Assembly (NCBI RefSeq): GCF_036013525.1
Contig: NZ_CP107853.1
Location: 868,001 to 932,000, forward strand
Length of the DNA: 64,000 nt
Source of the DNA: Nonomuraea sp. NBC_00507
GTDB lineage: Bacteria > Actinomycetota > Actinomycetes > Streptosporangiales > Streptosporangiaceae
Reading direction: 5' to 3'
Shown: one piece after another, positions 1 to 7,695 of the stretch
How positions within the stretch are numbered: position 1 is the stretch's first letter
Layout of the letters: each line of letters begins with the position of its first letter
The notes under the pieces: generated by a model
The model's database searches: none
What the model saw: only the letters and a program-made list of their open reading frames with translations
Told to the model about the DNA's origin: nothing
Translations under genes and position numbers: made by a program

Positions 1-59
1 GAGCAGGCGGCAAGCGAGACGACGAAGGCGAACAACGGGAGGGCACGGGGGAGTCTCAT
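1..59 (-). CDS. Lipoprotein, 5' end only (runs off the window)
   Basis: Reading the minus strand from an ATG at 59 gives a basic N-terminus, a hydrophobic stretch and a lipobox-like LAAC, so this is the signal peptide of an exported lipoprotein. Only about 19 residues lie in the window, so the function cannot be named. It is divergent from the Fur-family gene at 306, so a metal-linked role is possible but is inference only. No strong ribosome-binding site is visible. Confidence 0.6.
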   Translation of the reverse strand, partial: MRLPRALPLFAFVVSLAAC

Positions 60-305
60 CTGCCGCCATTTCCGCTCGAGTCCTGACTTTCAGGGATCGA
101 GCATGCCATGCAGGGCAGATTACCGGGCAGACCCCATCATTTTACTCATTGCGGACCTGGTCGCCGCCGCCGGCGGACTCGCGTACGCGATCATGAGCGC
201 GCTCATCGGCGCCGGACTTGATCTTCCTCGTGCGCAGCCGTGTGCCGTCACATGCCTAAAGTTGGAGAATTCCTTTACTTGGATGACTCAGGTTAAGGAC
301 ATAGC

Positions 306-722
306 GTGATTGGCATGGGGGACGACGACCTTCTCCGCCAGGCCGGGCTCCGGGTCACCGCCGCCCGGCTGGCGATCATGCAGACCGTTCGCGATGCCGA
401 CCACCCGGACGTGGACGACGTCTATCACTGCGTGCGTGAACGACTGGGACAGGTCTCACTTCAGGCGGTCTACGACTCGCTGCACGCGCTGCACGAGGCC
501 GGTCTCGTACGGAAGATCGAACCCATGGGCAGCCCGGCACGTTACGAGGCCCGCGTGGGCGACAACCACCACCACCTCGTCTGCCGGGAGTGCGGGACCG
601 TGACCGACGTCGACTGTGTGGTGGGGATCGCCCCCTGCCTCGAGCCCTGCGACAGGGCCGGCTACATCGTGGACGAAGCCGACGTCACGTTCTGGGGCGT
701 CTGCCCGAACTGTCAAAGCTGA
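306..722 (+). CDS. furA: Fur-family regulator, CatR/FurA-like
   Basis: A 138-residue Fur protein. The winged helix covers about residues 10-75, with the recognition segment around VSLQAVYDSLHAL. The metal-binding half has a HHH cluster at 88-90 and CxxC pairs at 93-96 and 133-136, which usually hold structural zinc. The sequence most resembles actinobacterial CatR/FurA peroxide-responsive repressors, which normally sit beside catalase genes. No catalase is next to it here. The start is GTG at 306, and an in-frame ATG at 315 is an alternative. FurA proteins commonly repress their own promoter, so the 250-bp divergent spacer is a candidate site, but I cannot mark a Fur box with confidence. Confidence 0.88.
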   Translation: MIGMGDDDLLRQAGLRVTAARLAIMQTVRDADHPDVDDVYHCVRERLGQVSLQAVYDSLHALHEAGLVRKIEPMGSPARYEARVGDNHHHLVCRECGTVTDVDCVVGIAPCLEPCDRAGYIVDEADVTFWGVCPNCQS

Positions 723-1111
723 TCTTGGGCCGAACGGCCCACTGCTCCTGCAGGATCACCATCGTCGGCCACGCCTCGGCCCCCGAGGTCACCGCCGACA
801 TGAAGAGCGGCGCACCCCGGAAAAGGATGCGCCGCGCGCGTGTTCAAGCGGAATTCTTCCGGCCGTCCGGGCTTTTCACCGGCAGCTCTCGAAACGGATC
901 CGGTAAGACGGCTTATCGCATCTCGAATTGGCGACGGGCCGCGCGAGATCAAATCCCATGGCGCTTGATCATCCGGGGGGATGCTGTGCCATGATGGCTA
1001 CGTCTTCTACGCTCGCTCGCGAGGCGAGCAGGAGTTGGCCATGGCCCCTTGACGGCCGTGCGGGGAGCGGCCCTGCGATGTTGTGTCCTCAACGTCGCCG
1101 GGCCGTTTTCT
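723..1111. other. Intergenic region between convergent fur and DUF397 genes
   Basis: No convincing gene. The short frames here lack ribosome-binding sites and recognisable families. The region holds one hairpin (807-835) and is otherwise unremarkable. Confidence 0.5.
807..835 (+). terminator. Hairpin downstream of fur
   Basis: Perfect 8-bp arms GCGGCGCA (807-814) and TGCGCCGC (828-835) around a 13-base loop, 85 bp after the fur stop. There is no T-tract, so it is a possible actinobacterial I-shaped terminator only. Confidence 0.35.
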
Positions 1112-1339
1112 TTAGGCGCTCGTCGCCGCCAGTGTCGCCAGGTCGAATTCACCCTCGCGAACGCCGGAGGTGAACGCGGCCCACTCCGCAGGAGTGAACA
1201 CGAGAACGGGACCGTCCTGCTCCTTGCTGTCACGCAGCGCGACGTTGCCGTCGGAGAGCGGGGCGATCTCGACACAGGCGTCTGCGCCATTGCAGAAGGT
1301 GCTCTTCCGCCAAGCCGCCTTCGAAGGGTGGTTGTGCAT
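1112..1339 (-). CDS. DUF397 protein
   Basis: A 75-residue protein with the typical DUF397 layout: an N-terminal WRKSTFCNG segment, a central VALRDSKE stretch, and a C-terminal FTPAEWAAF segment. DUF397 proteins are actinobacterial and usually sit beside an XRE-DUF5753 regulator, in pairs likened to toxin-antitoxin or sigma/anti-sigma modules (Scr1/Scr2-like). That partner lies directly upstream at 1394-2257, 54 bp away on the same strand. A small hairpin (AAGGGGC at 1358-1364 with GCCCCTT at 1371-1377) lies in the gap and may adjust expression between the two genes. The biochemical activity is unknown. Confidence 0.85.
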   Translation of the reverse strand: MHNHPSKAAWRKSTFCNGADACVEIAPLSDGNVALRDSKEQDGPVLVFTPAEWAAFTSGVREGEFDLATLAATSA

Positions 1340-1393
1340 TATCTCCCCAAATAGCTAAAGGGGCTCCATTGCCCCTTGTTGAGGTGGGCGTCT

Positions 1394-2257
1394 CTACCGA
1401 CGCCACAGCATGGCTTTGCGCTGGATGAGAACGCGAGACTCGTTCTCGTCGAGCGCCTCCGACTTGACGTGGTCGAAGGCGATTTCGTATCCAGCCACGC
1501 GTTGGAGGTCTTCGACGAAGTTGGCAGTATACAACTGTTCCAGGTAGACAACATCGTCGAATTCCGCAAACTGCAGATGAATAAAGGTGCCGGTGTTCAC
1601 CGGATGAAGTGAGTCCAAGGTCAGGACGTGCACGCTGACATGTGGGAGCAGGGAGATCTCCAGGAGATGCTCCATCTGCTCACGCATCACCGAGGGTTCG
1701 CCGAAGCGGCGCATCAGCGCCGACTCGTCGAGCACGACCGTGAGCCTGCAGGGCTCCGGCCGGTGCAGCACGCGCCGTTGCCGGTCGAGGCGGGCCTCGA
1801 CGCGGCTGCGGACACCGCTGTGCGTGATGCGCGCGATGCCCCGGGAAGCCAGGATGACCTCCCGCGCGTAGTCCTCGGTTTGCAGGAGGCCCGGCACGAG
1901 CTGCGGCTCCCAGGATCGCTGAGAGGTCGCCTCAGCCTCTAGCCCGAGGAATCTTGTGTATTCCTCGGGAAGAACGTCTTCGTAATCTTCCCACCACCCC
2001 CGCTGCTCCGCATCCCGCAACAGGCCGATGAGTTCATCAAGTTTGTCCCCATCAACGCGATAGAGCTTCACCAGCGCCTTGATGTCGTCGGTGCTGGGCA
2101 TCGTCCTCGCGGCCTCGATGCGGCTGATCTTGCTGGGCGACCAGCCGAGCTCCATCGCCGCCTTGGCCCCGGTGAGCTTTCGCCGCTCGCGCAGCAAACG
2201 CAACTCCTGGCCGAGCCGGAGCCTGCGTACCGTCGGGCTGCCCTGCTGCGTTGGCAC
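1394..2257 (-). CDS. XRE-family regulator with DUF5753 (Scr1-type)
   Basis: A 287-residue protein. A helix-turn-helix XRE domain covers about residues 14-67 (GAKAAMELGWSPSKISRIE), and a DUF5753 domain about 95-275 includes the family's PGLLQTEDYAR segment. The GTG start at 2257 follows an AAGGAG ribosome-binding site by 8 bases. These regulators act with the neighbouring DUF397 protein (1112-1339), and the two probably form one operon. Two identical 11-bp palindromes upstream (2345-2355, 2493-2503) are candidate operators. Such pairs are abundant in actinomycete chromosomes and are also common cargo of integrative elements. Confidence 0.88.
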   Translation of the reverse strand: MPTQQGSPTVRRLRLGQELRLLRERRKLTGAKAAMELGWSPSKISRIEAARTMPSTDDIKALVKLYRVDGDKLDELIGLLRDAEQRGWWEDYEDVLPEEYTRFLGLEAEATSQRSWEPQLVPGLLQTEDYAREVILASRGIARITHSGVRSRVEARLDRQRRVLHRPEPCRLTVVLDESALMRRFGEPSVMREQMEHLLEISLLPHVSVHVLTLDSLHPVNTGTFIHLQFAEFDDVVYLEQLYTANFVEDLQRVAGYEIAFDHVKSEALDENESRVLIQRKAMLWRR

Positions 2258-2344
2258 CGTCCGCTCTCCTTGTCGGGAAGGAAGGTGTAGCCGGAAGGGA
2301 TCGTTTGGAACCTGAGTTTAGGGATCGGTCGCCCAATCTTACAC

Positions 2345-2355
2345 TGCAAGTTGCA
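2345..2355. promoter_or_regulatory. 11-bp palindrome, copy 1 (candidate operator)
   Basis: TGCAAGTTGCA is a perfect inverted repeat with a central G. It lies about 88 bp upstream of the XRE start codon, and the identical sequence recurs at 2493-2503. Confidence 0.45.
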
Positions 2356-2492
2356 CGCGTAGTCGCGTCTGGCCTTGCCAGAAGGCTGTCACGGGGAGAG
2401 CGTAGGAGCAAGACAAGCTCCATGAAGCCCTCTAGGTCGAGGCGAAGATTCCGGCCTCCCCGCCCCGGCCAGAGGGTCGTCGACACTTCTCG

Positions 2493-2503
2493 TGCAAGTT
2501 GCA
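2493..2503. promoter_or_regulatory. 11-bp palindrome, copy 2 (candidate operator)
   Basis: Exact second copy of TGCAAGTTGCA, 148 bp (about 14 helical turns) from the first copy. This spacing would suit looping between regulator dimers, but that is inference. Confidence 0.45.
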
Positions 2504-2946
2504 GAGCAAGCTCATCGGCAAGAAGCGAAGAAAATGAAATCTTCCTTGCTCAGGGTATTGCAGCAACGCAGACCTCGGAGGACCATCGGTTTCGAGGAGG
2601 GTTTCTCGAGTGTGAGGGAGGCCGGGCATGACGACATCGCCGCACGCACCGGGCCTTCCCCCTTTGGTCGCGCGCCCCTGCCAGGGCCGCATCGACGGCA
2701 ACGTCGCCGCCCCGGAAACGAATCTCGCCCCCAGGGAGGCCGCTTGCCGAAAGGACCTCGCAACCGACTGAAGCAGCCAGCGCCGACGAATCCGGCGCAC
2801 GTTGACTCACCAGCGCAGGAAAAAACCGGTCCGAGACTGACGACCAGTGTCCCCGCATATGGGCTGCCACCCTGCGACGGGCCTGGTCATCAGCCCTCGG
2901 ACCGGTGAAGAAGCCACCTCTAGAAATGCCGCGAAAGGGGTCTTCT

Positions 2947-3162
2947 ATGTACTCACAAGGTACCAAGGGACTCAGCCGAATCAAGTCCCGGATCCGGGAA
3001 CTCATCGCATGGGCCGACCGCGAAATCTGCATGGAGCCCGATGAATTCGCGCACCACGTCGGCTGGACCGTGACCAGGACGGGATTCGGTGCCCGTCGCT
3101 ACCGGGACCCACGCTTCGACCAGCTCCGCCTGCCTCGCCGGGTGCACGAGGAGGTGACCTGA
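2947..3162 (+). CDS. Small basic protein of an AICE-like relic
   Basis: A 71-residue basic protein with an amphipathic N-terminal helix (SRIKSRIRELIAWADREI) and a conserved-looking RYRDPRFDQL segment. It belongs to no family I recognise. The ATG at 2947 follows GAAAGGGG by 7 bases. Its TGA shares one base with the ATG of the membrane protein at 3162, so the two are translationally coupled. Because that partner is a homologue of an AICE gene at the right edge of the window, this small gene is probably also element-derived. Confidence 0.6.
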   Translation: MYSQGTKGLSRIKSRIRELIAWADREICMEPDEFAHHVGWTVTRTGFGARRYRDPRFDQLRLPRRVHEEVT

Positions 3163-3809
3163 TGTCGAGGAACCCGCGCAACCAGATCTACCCCGCCAAC
3201 GAGGACCTCCCCGGCGCCCGCGGCGGCGGGCCGCTGGTCCGGCTCTGGCGGTCACGGACCGAGTTGTTGCTCGCGACCATGCTGGCGCTGTTCGCGCTGA
3301 CCTTGCTCAACGCGACACAGGAAGGCCGGTGGGTGCCCTTCCTGCTGCTGATGAGCGCGGTCTCGGCACCGGCCGCCACCAGGATCGGCCGCAATTGGAT
3401 CGCCGCCCACTTCTGGTGCGTGGTGTCCAGGCACCGCCTGCAGCGGGTCTGCCTGGAGACCACGATGCACACCAGGGCAGGGCGCATCCCGCTGGTCTTG
3501 TGGATCACGCCGACGACGACCGGCGAGAAGGCACTGATCCTGACGCGGGCCGGGATCAGCGCCGAGGAGTTCGAGGCGTACAGCGAGGAGATCGCGGCGG
3601 CCTGCTGGGCGAGGAGCGTGAACGTCTACCGGAACCGCACGCGCGCGCAGCTGCTGATCGTGGAGATCGTCCGGCGCGACGAGGTGCCGGGCGCCGCCTC
3701 ACCTGGGCTGGACCGGCTCTACGGCAGGCGCGAGTGGGTCTCGCTCAGACCCGATCTCGAGGAGCCGCCCGATCTGCGCACGCGGGTCATGCTGTCGCAG
3801 GTCGGCTGA
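3162..3809 (+). CDS. Two-TM membrane protein of AICE type (relic copy)
   Basis: A 215-residue protein with two membrane segments (about 34-50 and 57-73) and a cytoplasmic C-terminal domain. The start is ATG at 3162 behind a strong GAGGAGGTGA site. Residues 111-175 align with the partial gene at 63740-64000: LVLWITPTTTGEKALILTRAGI here against LILWIRPTSVGERAHLWLRAGI (each split in my reading at the conserved W-I-x-P-T-x-x-G-E). The right-edge gene lies upstream of traB in an AICE, where such proteins are thought to help conjugative transfer. Here no translocase, integrase or rep follows, only a terminator, so it looks like the remainder of a decayed element or a domesticated gene. The frame is intact. 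Confidence 0.75.
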   Translation: MSRNPRNQIYPANEDLPGARGGGPLVRLWRSRTELLLATMLALFALTLLNATQEGRWVPFLLLMSAVSAPAATRIGRNWIAAHFWCVVSRHRLQRVCLETTMHTRAGRIPLVLWITPTTTGEKALILTRAGISAEEFEAYSEEIAAACWARSVNVYRNRTRAQLLIVEIVRRDEVPGAASPGLDRLYGRREWVSLRPDLEEPPDLRTRVMLSQVG

Positions 3810-3841
3810 GAACCCCGGGGTAAAGGGGCCTTCCCCGGGGA

Positions 3842-3877
3842 GGAAGCCCCGGAGACCGCGGGGGCTCCGGGGCTTCC
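3842..3877 (+). terminator. Strong hairpin after the AICE-like pair
   Basis: Arms GGAAGCCCCGGAG (3842-3854) and CTCCGGGGCTTCC (3865-3877) are perfectly complementary over 13 bp with a 10-base loop, 32 bp after the stop at 3809. Confidence 0.7.
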
Positions 3878-3931
3878 CCATGCGCGTGACACAGACCAAT
3901 ATGAGTTCATCTGGCGAACTCAGGAGTCGTG

Positions 3932-6112
3932 ATGACCTCGACCGTCCACCGGACATGCCCCCTCTGCGAAGCCGTCTGCGGACTGACGCTCACGCTCGAC
4001 GAGGGCGGGCACGTGACCAGCGTCCGCGGCGACAAGGACGATCCGTTCAGCAAGGGCTTCATCTGCCCGAAGGGGGCGAGCCTCGGCCGCCTGGACGAGG
4101 ACCCCGACCGGCTGCGCAAACCGCTGATCCGGGAGGGCGACCTGTGGCGGGAGGTCGGCTGGGACGAGGCGTTCGGCGCCGTGAAGGCCGCGCTCGACCA
4201 GGTGAGCGACCGCCAGTCCATCGCGGTCTACCTCGGCAATCCCAACGCCCACAGCATGGCGGGCGCGCTCTACGGCGCCCCGCTGATCAAGGCGCTCGGC
4301 ACCCGTAACATCTACTCCGCCAGCACCGCCGACCAGATGCCCAAGCACGTGGCCAGCGGCCTGATGTTCGGGCACCCGCTGGCCATCCCGGTCCCCGACC
4401 TGGACCGCACGGATTACCTGCTGATGCTGGGCGCCAACCCGCTGGAGTCGAACGGCTCGCTGTGCACCGCGCCGGACTTCCCCGGCAGGTTGAAGGCGCT
4501 GCGCCGGCGCGGTGGGCGGCTCGTCGTCGTCGATCCGCGGCGGACCAGGACCGCCGCGCTGGCCGACGAGCACGTCTTCGTCCGCCCGGGAACGGATGCC
4601 TACCTGCTGTTCGGGCTCGTCCACACGCTCTTCGCCGAAGAACTGGTGACGGTGTCACACCAGGTGAACGGCCTGGATCAGGTGCGGGAGGCGGCCAAGC
4701 ACTTCCCGCCGGAGTCGGTGGCCCGCCGTACCGGGGTGCCGGCCGAGGTGATCGTACGGCTGGCCAGGGAGCTGGCGGCGGCGCGTACGGCGGCCGTGTA
4801 CGCCAGGATCGGCACCTGCACGGCCGAGTTCGGCACGCTGGCCCAATGGCTGGTGGACGTGCTCAATGTGCTCACCGGCAACCTCGACCGGCCGGGCGGC
4901 GCCATGTTCCCCAAACCGGCCACGGAGTTCGCGGCGCGCCGCAGGCCATACCAGGTGGGCCGGTGGACCAGCCGGGTGCGCGGCCTGCCCGAGGCCAACG
5001 GCGAGCTGCCGGTGGCCACGCTCGCGGACGAGATCGAGACCCCCGGCGACGGCCAGGTCAGGTTCCTGATCACGATCGCCGGCAACCCCGTGTTGTCGGC
5101 GCCACACGGGGACAGGCTGGACGCGGCCTTCGAGGGGCTCGACTTCATGGTGAGCGTGGACCCCTACCTGAACGAGACCACCAAGCACGCCAACGTCATC
5201 CTGCCGCCGCCGCGGGTGCTGCAGTCGGGGCACTACGACTTCGCGCTGCTCGGGTTCGCCGTGCGCAACTACACGCGGTACTCGCCGCCGTCACTGCCCC
5301 TGGACGGGCAGCCTTCCGAGGCGCAGATCCTGGCGAGGCTGGCCTTGATCGCCTCAGGGCTCGAAGGGGACCTGGACGCGTTCGTCATCGACGAGATGTT
5401 GCGCAAAGCCACGCAGACGCCCGGCTCCGGCGTCGAGGGGCGGGACGTGGCCGAGCTGCGCGCAGATCTGGACGGCGAGACCGGCGGCGAGCGCAGGCTC
5501 GACCTCATGCTCAGGCTCGGCCCGTACGGCGAGTGGGCGGGCAAGGGCGACCTGTCGCTGCGCAAGCTGCTCGACCACCCGCACGGCCTGGACCTCGGCC
5601 CGCTGGAGCCCCGGCTCGACGAGGTCCTCAAGACCGCCTCCGGGCTGATCGAGCTGGCGCCGCCGCAGCTCATCGAGGACGTGGAGCGGCTGCGGAGCAA
5701 GCTGGACGAGGAGCCACCGGAGATCGTCCTGATCGGGCGGCGCCACCTACGCTCCAACAACAGCTGGCTGCACAACGTGGGCTCGCTGGTCGGCGGCAGC
5801 AACACCTGCACGCTGCAGATCAACCCGGCCGACGTGGCCAGGCTCGGACTCGACGGCGAGGCCGTGGTCAGCTCGGCGAAGGGGCGGCTCACGGTGCCCC
5901 TGGAGCCCACCGACACCATCATGCCGGGCGTGGTCAGCCTGCCGCACGGCTGGGGCCACGCGGGCAGCGCGCAGAGCGTGGCGGCCGAGCACGCGGGCGT
6001 CTCCGTGAACACGCTCACGGACGAATCAGCCATAGACGTTCCAAGTGGTAACGCAGTGTTCAACGGAGTTCCGGTCACGATTTCACCAACTGGGGTGATC
6101 ACCGCGCATTAG
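3932..6112 (+). CDS. Molybdopterin-dependent oxidoreductase (FDH/nitrate reductase superfamily)
   Basis: A protein of about 726 residues of the BisC/formate dehydrogenase-like family. Cysteines 9, 12, 16 and 45 (CPLC-EAVC and ICPKG) form the N-terminal 4Fe-4S site. The catalytic body follows, and a C-terminal molybdopterin dinucleotide-binding barrel covers about 590-720 (RRHLRSNNSWLHN; VVSLPHGWGH). There is no Tat signal, so the enzyme is probably cytoplasmic. ATG at 3932 sits 5 bases after CAGGAG; a GTG at 3929 is too close. The substrate cannot be assigned. The genes downstream (HD hydrolase one base away, then a Rieske protein) may form an operon, and the Rieske protein could be an electron partner, by inference. 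Confidence 0.88.
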   Translation: MTSTVHRTCPLCEAVCGLTLTLDEGGHVTSVRGDKDDPFSKGFICPKGASLGRLDEDPDRLRKPLIREGDLWREVGWDEAFGAVKAALDQVSDRQSIAVYLGNPNAHSMAGALYGAPLIKALGTRNIYSASTADQMPKHVASGLMFGHPLAIPVPDLDRTDYLLMLGANPLESNGSLCTAPDFPGRLKALRRRGGRLVVVDPRRTRTAALADEHVFVRPGTDAYLLFGLVHTLFAEELVTVSHQVNGLDQVREAAKHFPPESVARRTGVPAEVIVRLARELAAARTAAVYARIGTCTAEFGTLAQWLVDVLNVLTGNLDRPGGAMFPKPATEFAARRRPYQVGRWTSRVRGLPEANGELPVATLADEIETPGDGQVRFLITIAGNPVLSAPHGDRLDAAFEGLDFMVSVDPYLNETTKHANVILPPPRVLQSGHYDFALLGFAVRNYTRYSPPSLPLDGQPSEAQILARLALIASGLEGDLDAFVIDEMLRKATQTPGSGVEGRDVAELRADLDGETGGERRLDLMLRLGPYGEWAGKGDLSLRKLLDHPHGLDLGPLEPRLDEVLKTASGLIELAPPQLIEDVERLRSKLDEEPPEIVLIGRRHLRSNNSWLHNVGSLVGGSNTCTLQINPADVARLGLDGEAVVSSAKGRLTVPLEPTDTIMPGVVSLPHGWGHAGSAQSVAAEHAGVSVNTLTDESAIDVPSGNAVFNGVPVTISPTGVITAH

Positions 6113-6113
6113 G

Positions 6114-6725
6114 GTGTCGCGCGTGACTATCGCGCCAGAAGAGGACCGCCTGAACGCCCAGATCTCCTTCGCCATCGAAATCGACAAGTTGAAGCGGATC
6201 ATCCGCCGCAACCATCTGATCGACGGTTCGCGGCGGGAGAACACCGCAGAGCACTCCTGGTACGTGGGCACGCTGGCGATGGTCCTCGGCGAGCATGCCC
6301 CGCCGGGGACCGACCTTCAACGGGTGGTGGCCATGTTGCTGGTGCACGACCTGGTGGAGATCGACGCCGGCGACACGTTCATCTACGACCCGGTGGAGGT
6401 CGCCGCCCAGGCCGACGCCGAGCGGTCCGCCGCCGACCGCATTTTCGGCCTGCTCCCCGCCGACCAGGCGGTGTGGGTGCGGGAGTTGTGGGACGAGTTC
6501 GAGGCGAGGAAGACGCCGGAGGCGCGCTTCGCCAAGGCGCTCGACCGCTTCGCCCCGATCCTGGCCAACCACCACACCGAAGGCGGCACGTGGCCGCTGT
6601 TCAAGGTCAAGGCTTCGCAGGTCAGGGAGAAGGTGCGGATCATCGAGGAAGGCTCGCCCTCGCTCGGCGCGTACGCCCTGGAGCTGGTCGAACTCTCCGT
6701 GGCCAGGGGACACCTGTCCGAGTGA
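6114..6725 (+). CDS. HD-domain phosphohydrolase (YfbR-like)
   Basis: A 203-residue HD-family protein. H47 in ENTAEHSW, the H78-D79 doublet in LLVHDLVE, and a later Asp in KALDRFAPI supply the expected metal ligands. The layout matches HD_3/YfbR-type nucleotidases, which hydrolyse deoxyribonucleoside 5'-monophosphates in E. coli. The substrate here is not shown. The GTG start at 6114 lies one base after the stop of the molybdoenzyme, implying coupling; GTG at 6123 is an alternative. Confidence 0.85.
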   Translation: MSRVTIAPEEDRLNAQISFAIEIDKLKRIIRRNHLIDGSRRENTAEHSWYVGTLAMVLGEHAPPGTDLQRVVAMLLVHDLVEIDAGDTFIYDPVEVAAQADAERSAADRIFGLLPADQAVWVRELWDEFEARKTPEARFAKALDRFAPILANHHTEGGTWPLFKVKASQVREKVRIIEEGSPSLGAYALELVELSVARGHLSE

Positions 6726-6755
6726 TCCCCTCACGGCGGGGGTAGGGGACTTGTC

Positions 6756-7667
6756 GTGAAAGAGGAAGTACGAGCGAGACGTCGGCAATTGCGGGGTTTC
6801 GCCGGGCCGGTTGCCCTTGCCGATCGGCTCGAGAAGTCGAAGTCCATGGACCGGCCGATCAGGGTGCTCGCCAAGGCGATACGCCGGCGCATCCGCACCG
6901 GCTTCGTCCGCGACCTGCTGCATGGCGTGCCCATCGGCGAGCCCCTGCACCCGCCGCTGGCCTCGGTCAGCCTGGGTTGCTGGATCTCGACGGCCGTGCT
7001 CGACCTCGCCGGAGCCGACCCGCGGGCCTCGCGGCTGCTGCTGGCCACCGGCGTGGCCAACGCGCTGCCCACCGCCGCCGCCGGGCTGACCGACTGGTCC
7101 ACGCTCCACCGCGAACAGCAGCGGGTCGGCTTCGTCCATATGTTGTCAAATTTGACCGCGCTCAGTCTGTTCTCCGCGTCGTTGATGGCCCGCCTGCGCG
7201 GCCAGGAGCGGGCAGGAAAGATCCTGTCCTTCGCCGGGCTGGGGGTCGGCACGCTCGGCGCCTATTTGGGCGGCCACATGGCCTACCGGCAGGCGGCGGG
7301 GGCCAACCACGCCCCGCAGGTCTCGCACCTGGTGCCGCTGGGCTGGCACGATCTGTGCCCGATCAAGGACCTGCCGGACGGTCGGCCGGTGGCCCGGCGG
7401 CTCGGCTACATCCAGCTCTTCGTGCTGCGCCAGGGCGAGGCCGTGACCGTGCTCGCCGACCATTGCCCCCATCTGGCCGGTCCCCTGCACCAGGGCAGGC
7501 TCGTCATCGACAACGGCGAGGCGTGCGTGGTCTGCCCGTGGCACGGCAGCACGTTCCGGCTGGTGGACGGCACCGTGCGACACGGGCCCGCGACCGCTCC
7601 CGCGCCCACGTTCGAGACCAGGATCCGGCGGGACGGCACGATCCAGGTACGGCCGGGGTTGACCTGA
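6756..7667 (+). CDS. DUF2231 membrane domain fused to a Rieske 2Fe-2S domain
   Basis: A 303-residue fusion. Residues 55-180 form a DUF2231-like domain with about four hydrophobic helices. Residues 195-300 form a Rieske ferredoxin domain with ligands C237-P-H239 and C260-x2-H263 (ADHCPHLAG and CPWHGSTF). The cluster domain is expected on one face of the membrane and to pass electrons. The GTG at 6756 follows a TAGGGGAC site. The gene is 30 bp after the HD gene and 640 bp after the molybdoenzyme on the same strand, so a shared redox role is plausible but unproven. Domain fusions of this type are known in actinobacteria. Confidence 0.85.
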   Translation: MKEEVRARRRQLRGFAGPVALADRLEKSKSMDRPIRVLAKAIRRRIRTGFVRDLLHGVPIGEPLHPPLASVSLGCWISTAVLDLAGADPRASRLLLATGVANALPTAAAGLTDWSTLHREQQRVGFVHMLSNLTALSLFSASLMARLRGQERAGKILSFAGLGVGTLGAYLGGHMAYRQAAGANHAPQVSHLVPLGWHDLCPIKDLPDGRPVARRLGYIQLFVLRQGEAVTVLADHCPHLAGPLHQGRLVIDNGEACVVCPWHGSTFRLVDGTVRHGPATAPAPTFETRIRRDGTIQVRPGLT

Positions 7668-7695
7668 AGTTTGGTTGAGGTTCTACGGTCGAGCC

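Larger units (their letters stand above)
2258..2946. other. Intergenic region upstream of the XRE gene
   Basis: About 690 bp without a supportable gene. Frames on both strands are arginine/proline-rich shadows without ribosome-binding sites. The region holds two exact copies of an 11-bp palindrome and, near its right end, the promoter and ribosome-binding site for 2947. Loss of a former gene here would fit the relic of an integrative element next door. Confidence 0.5.

Noticed and set aside
590..994. Plus-strand frame overlapping the end of fur
   Set aside because: Starts inside fur without a ribosome-binding site and runs into a hairpin; Arg-rich shadow composition.
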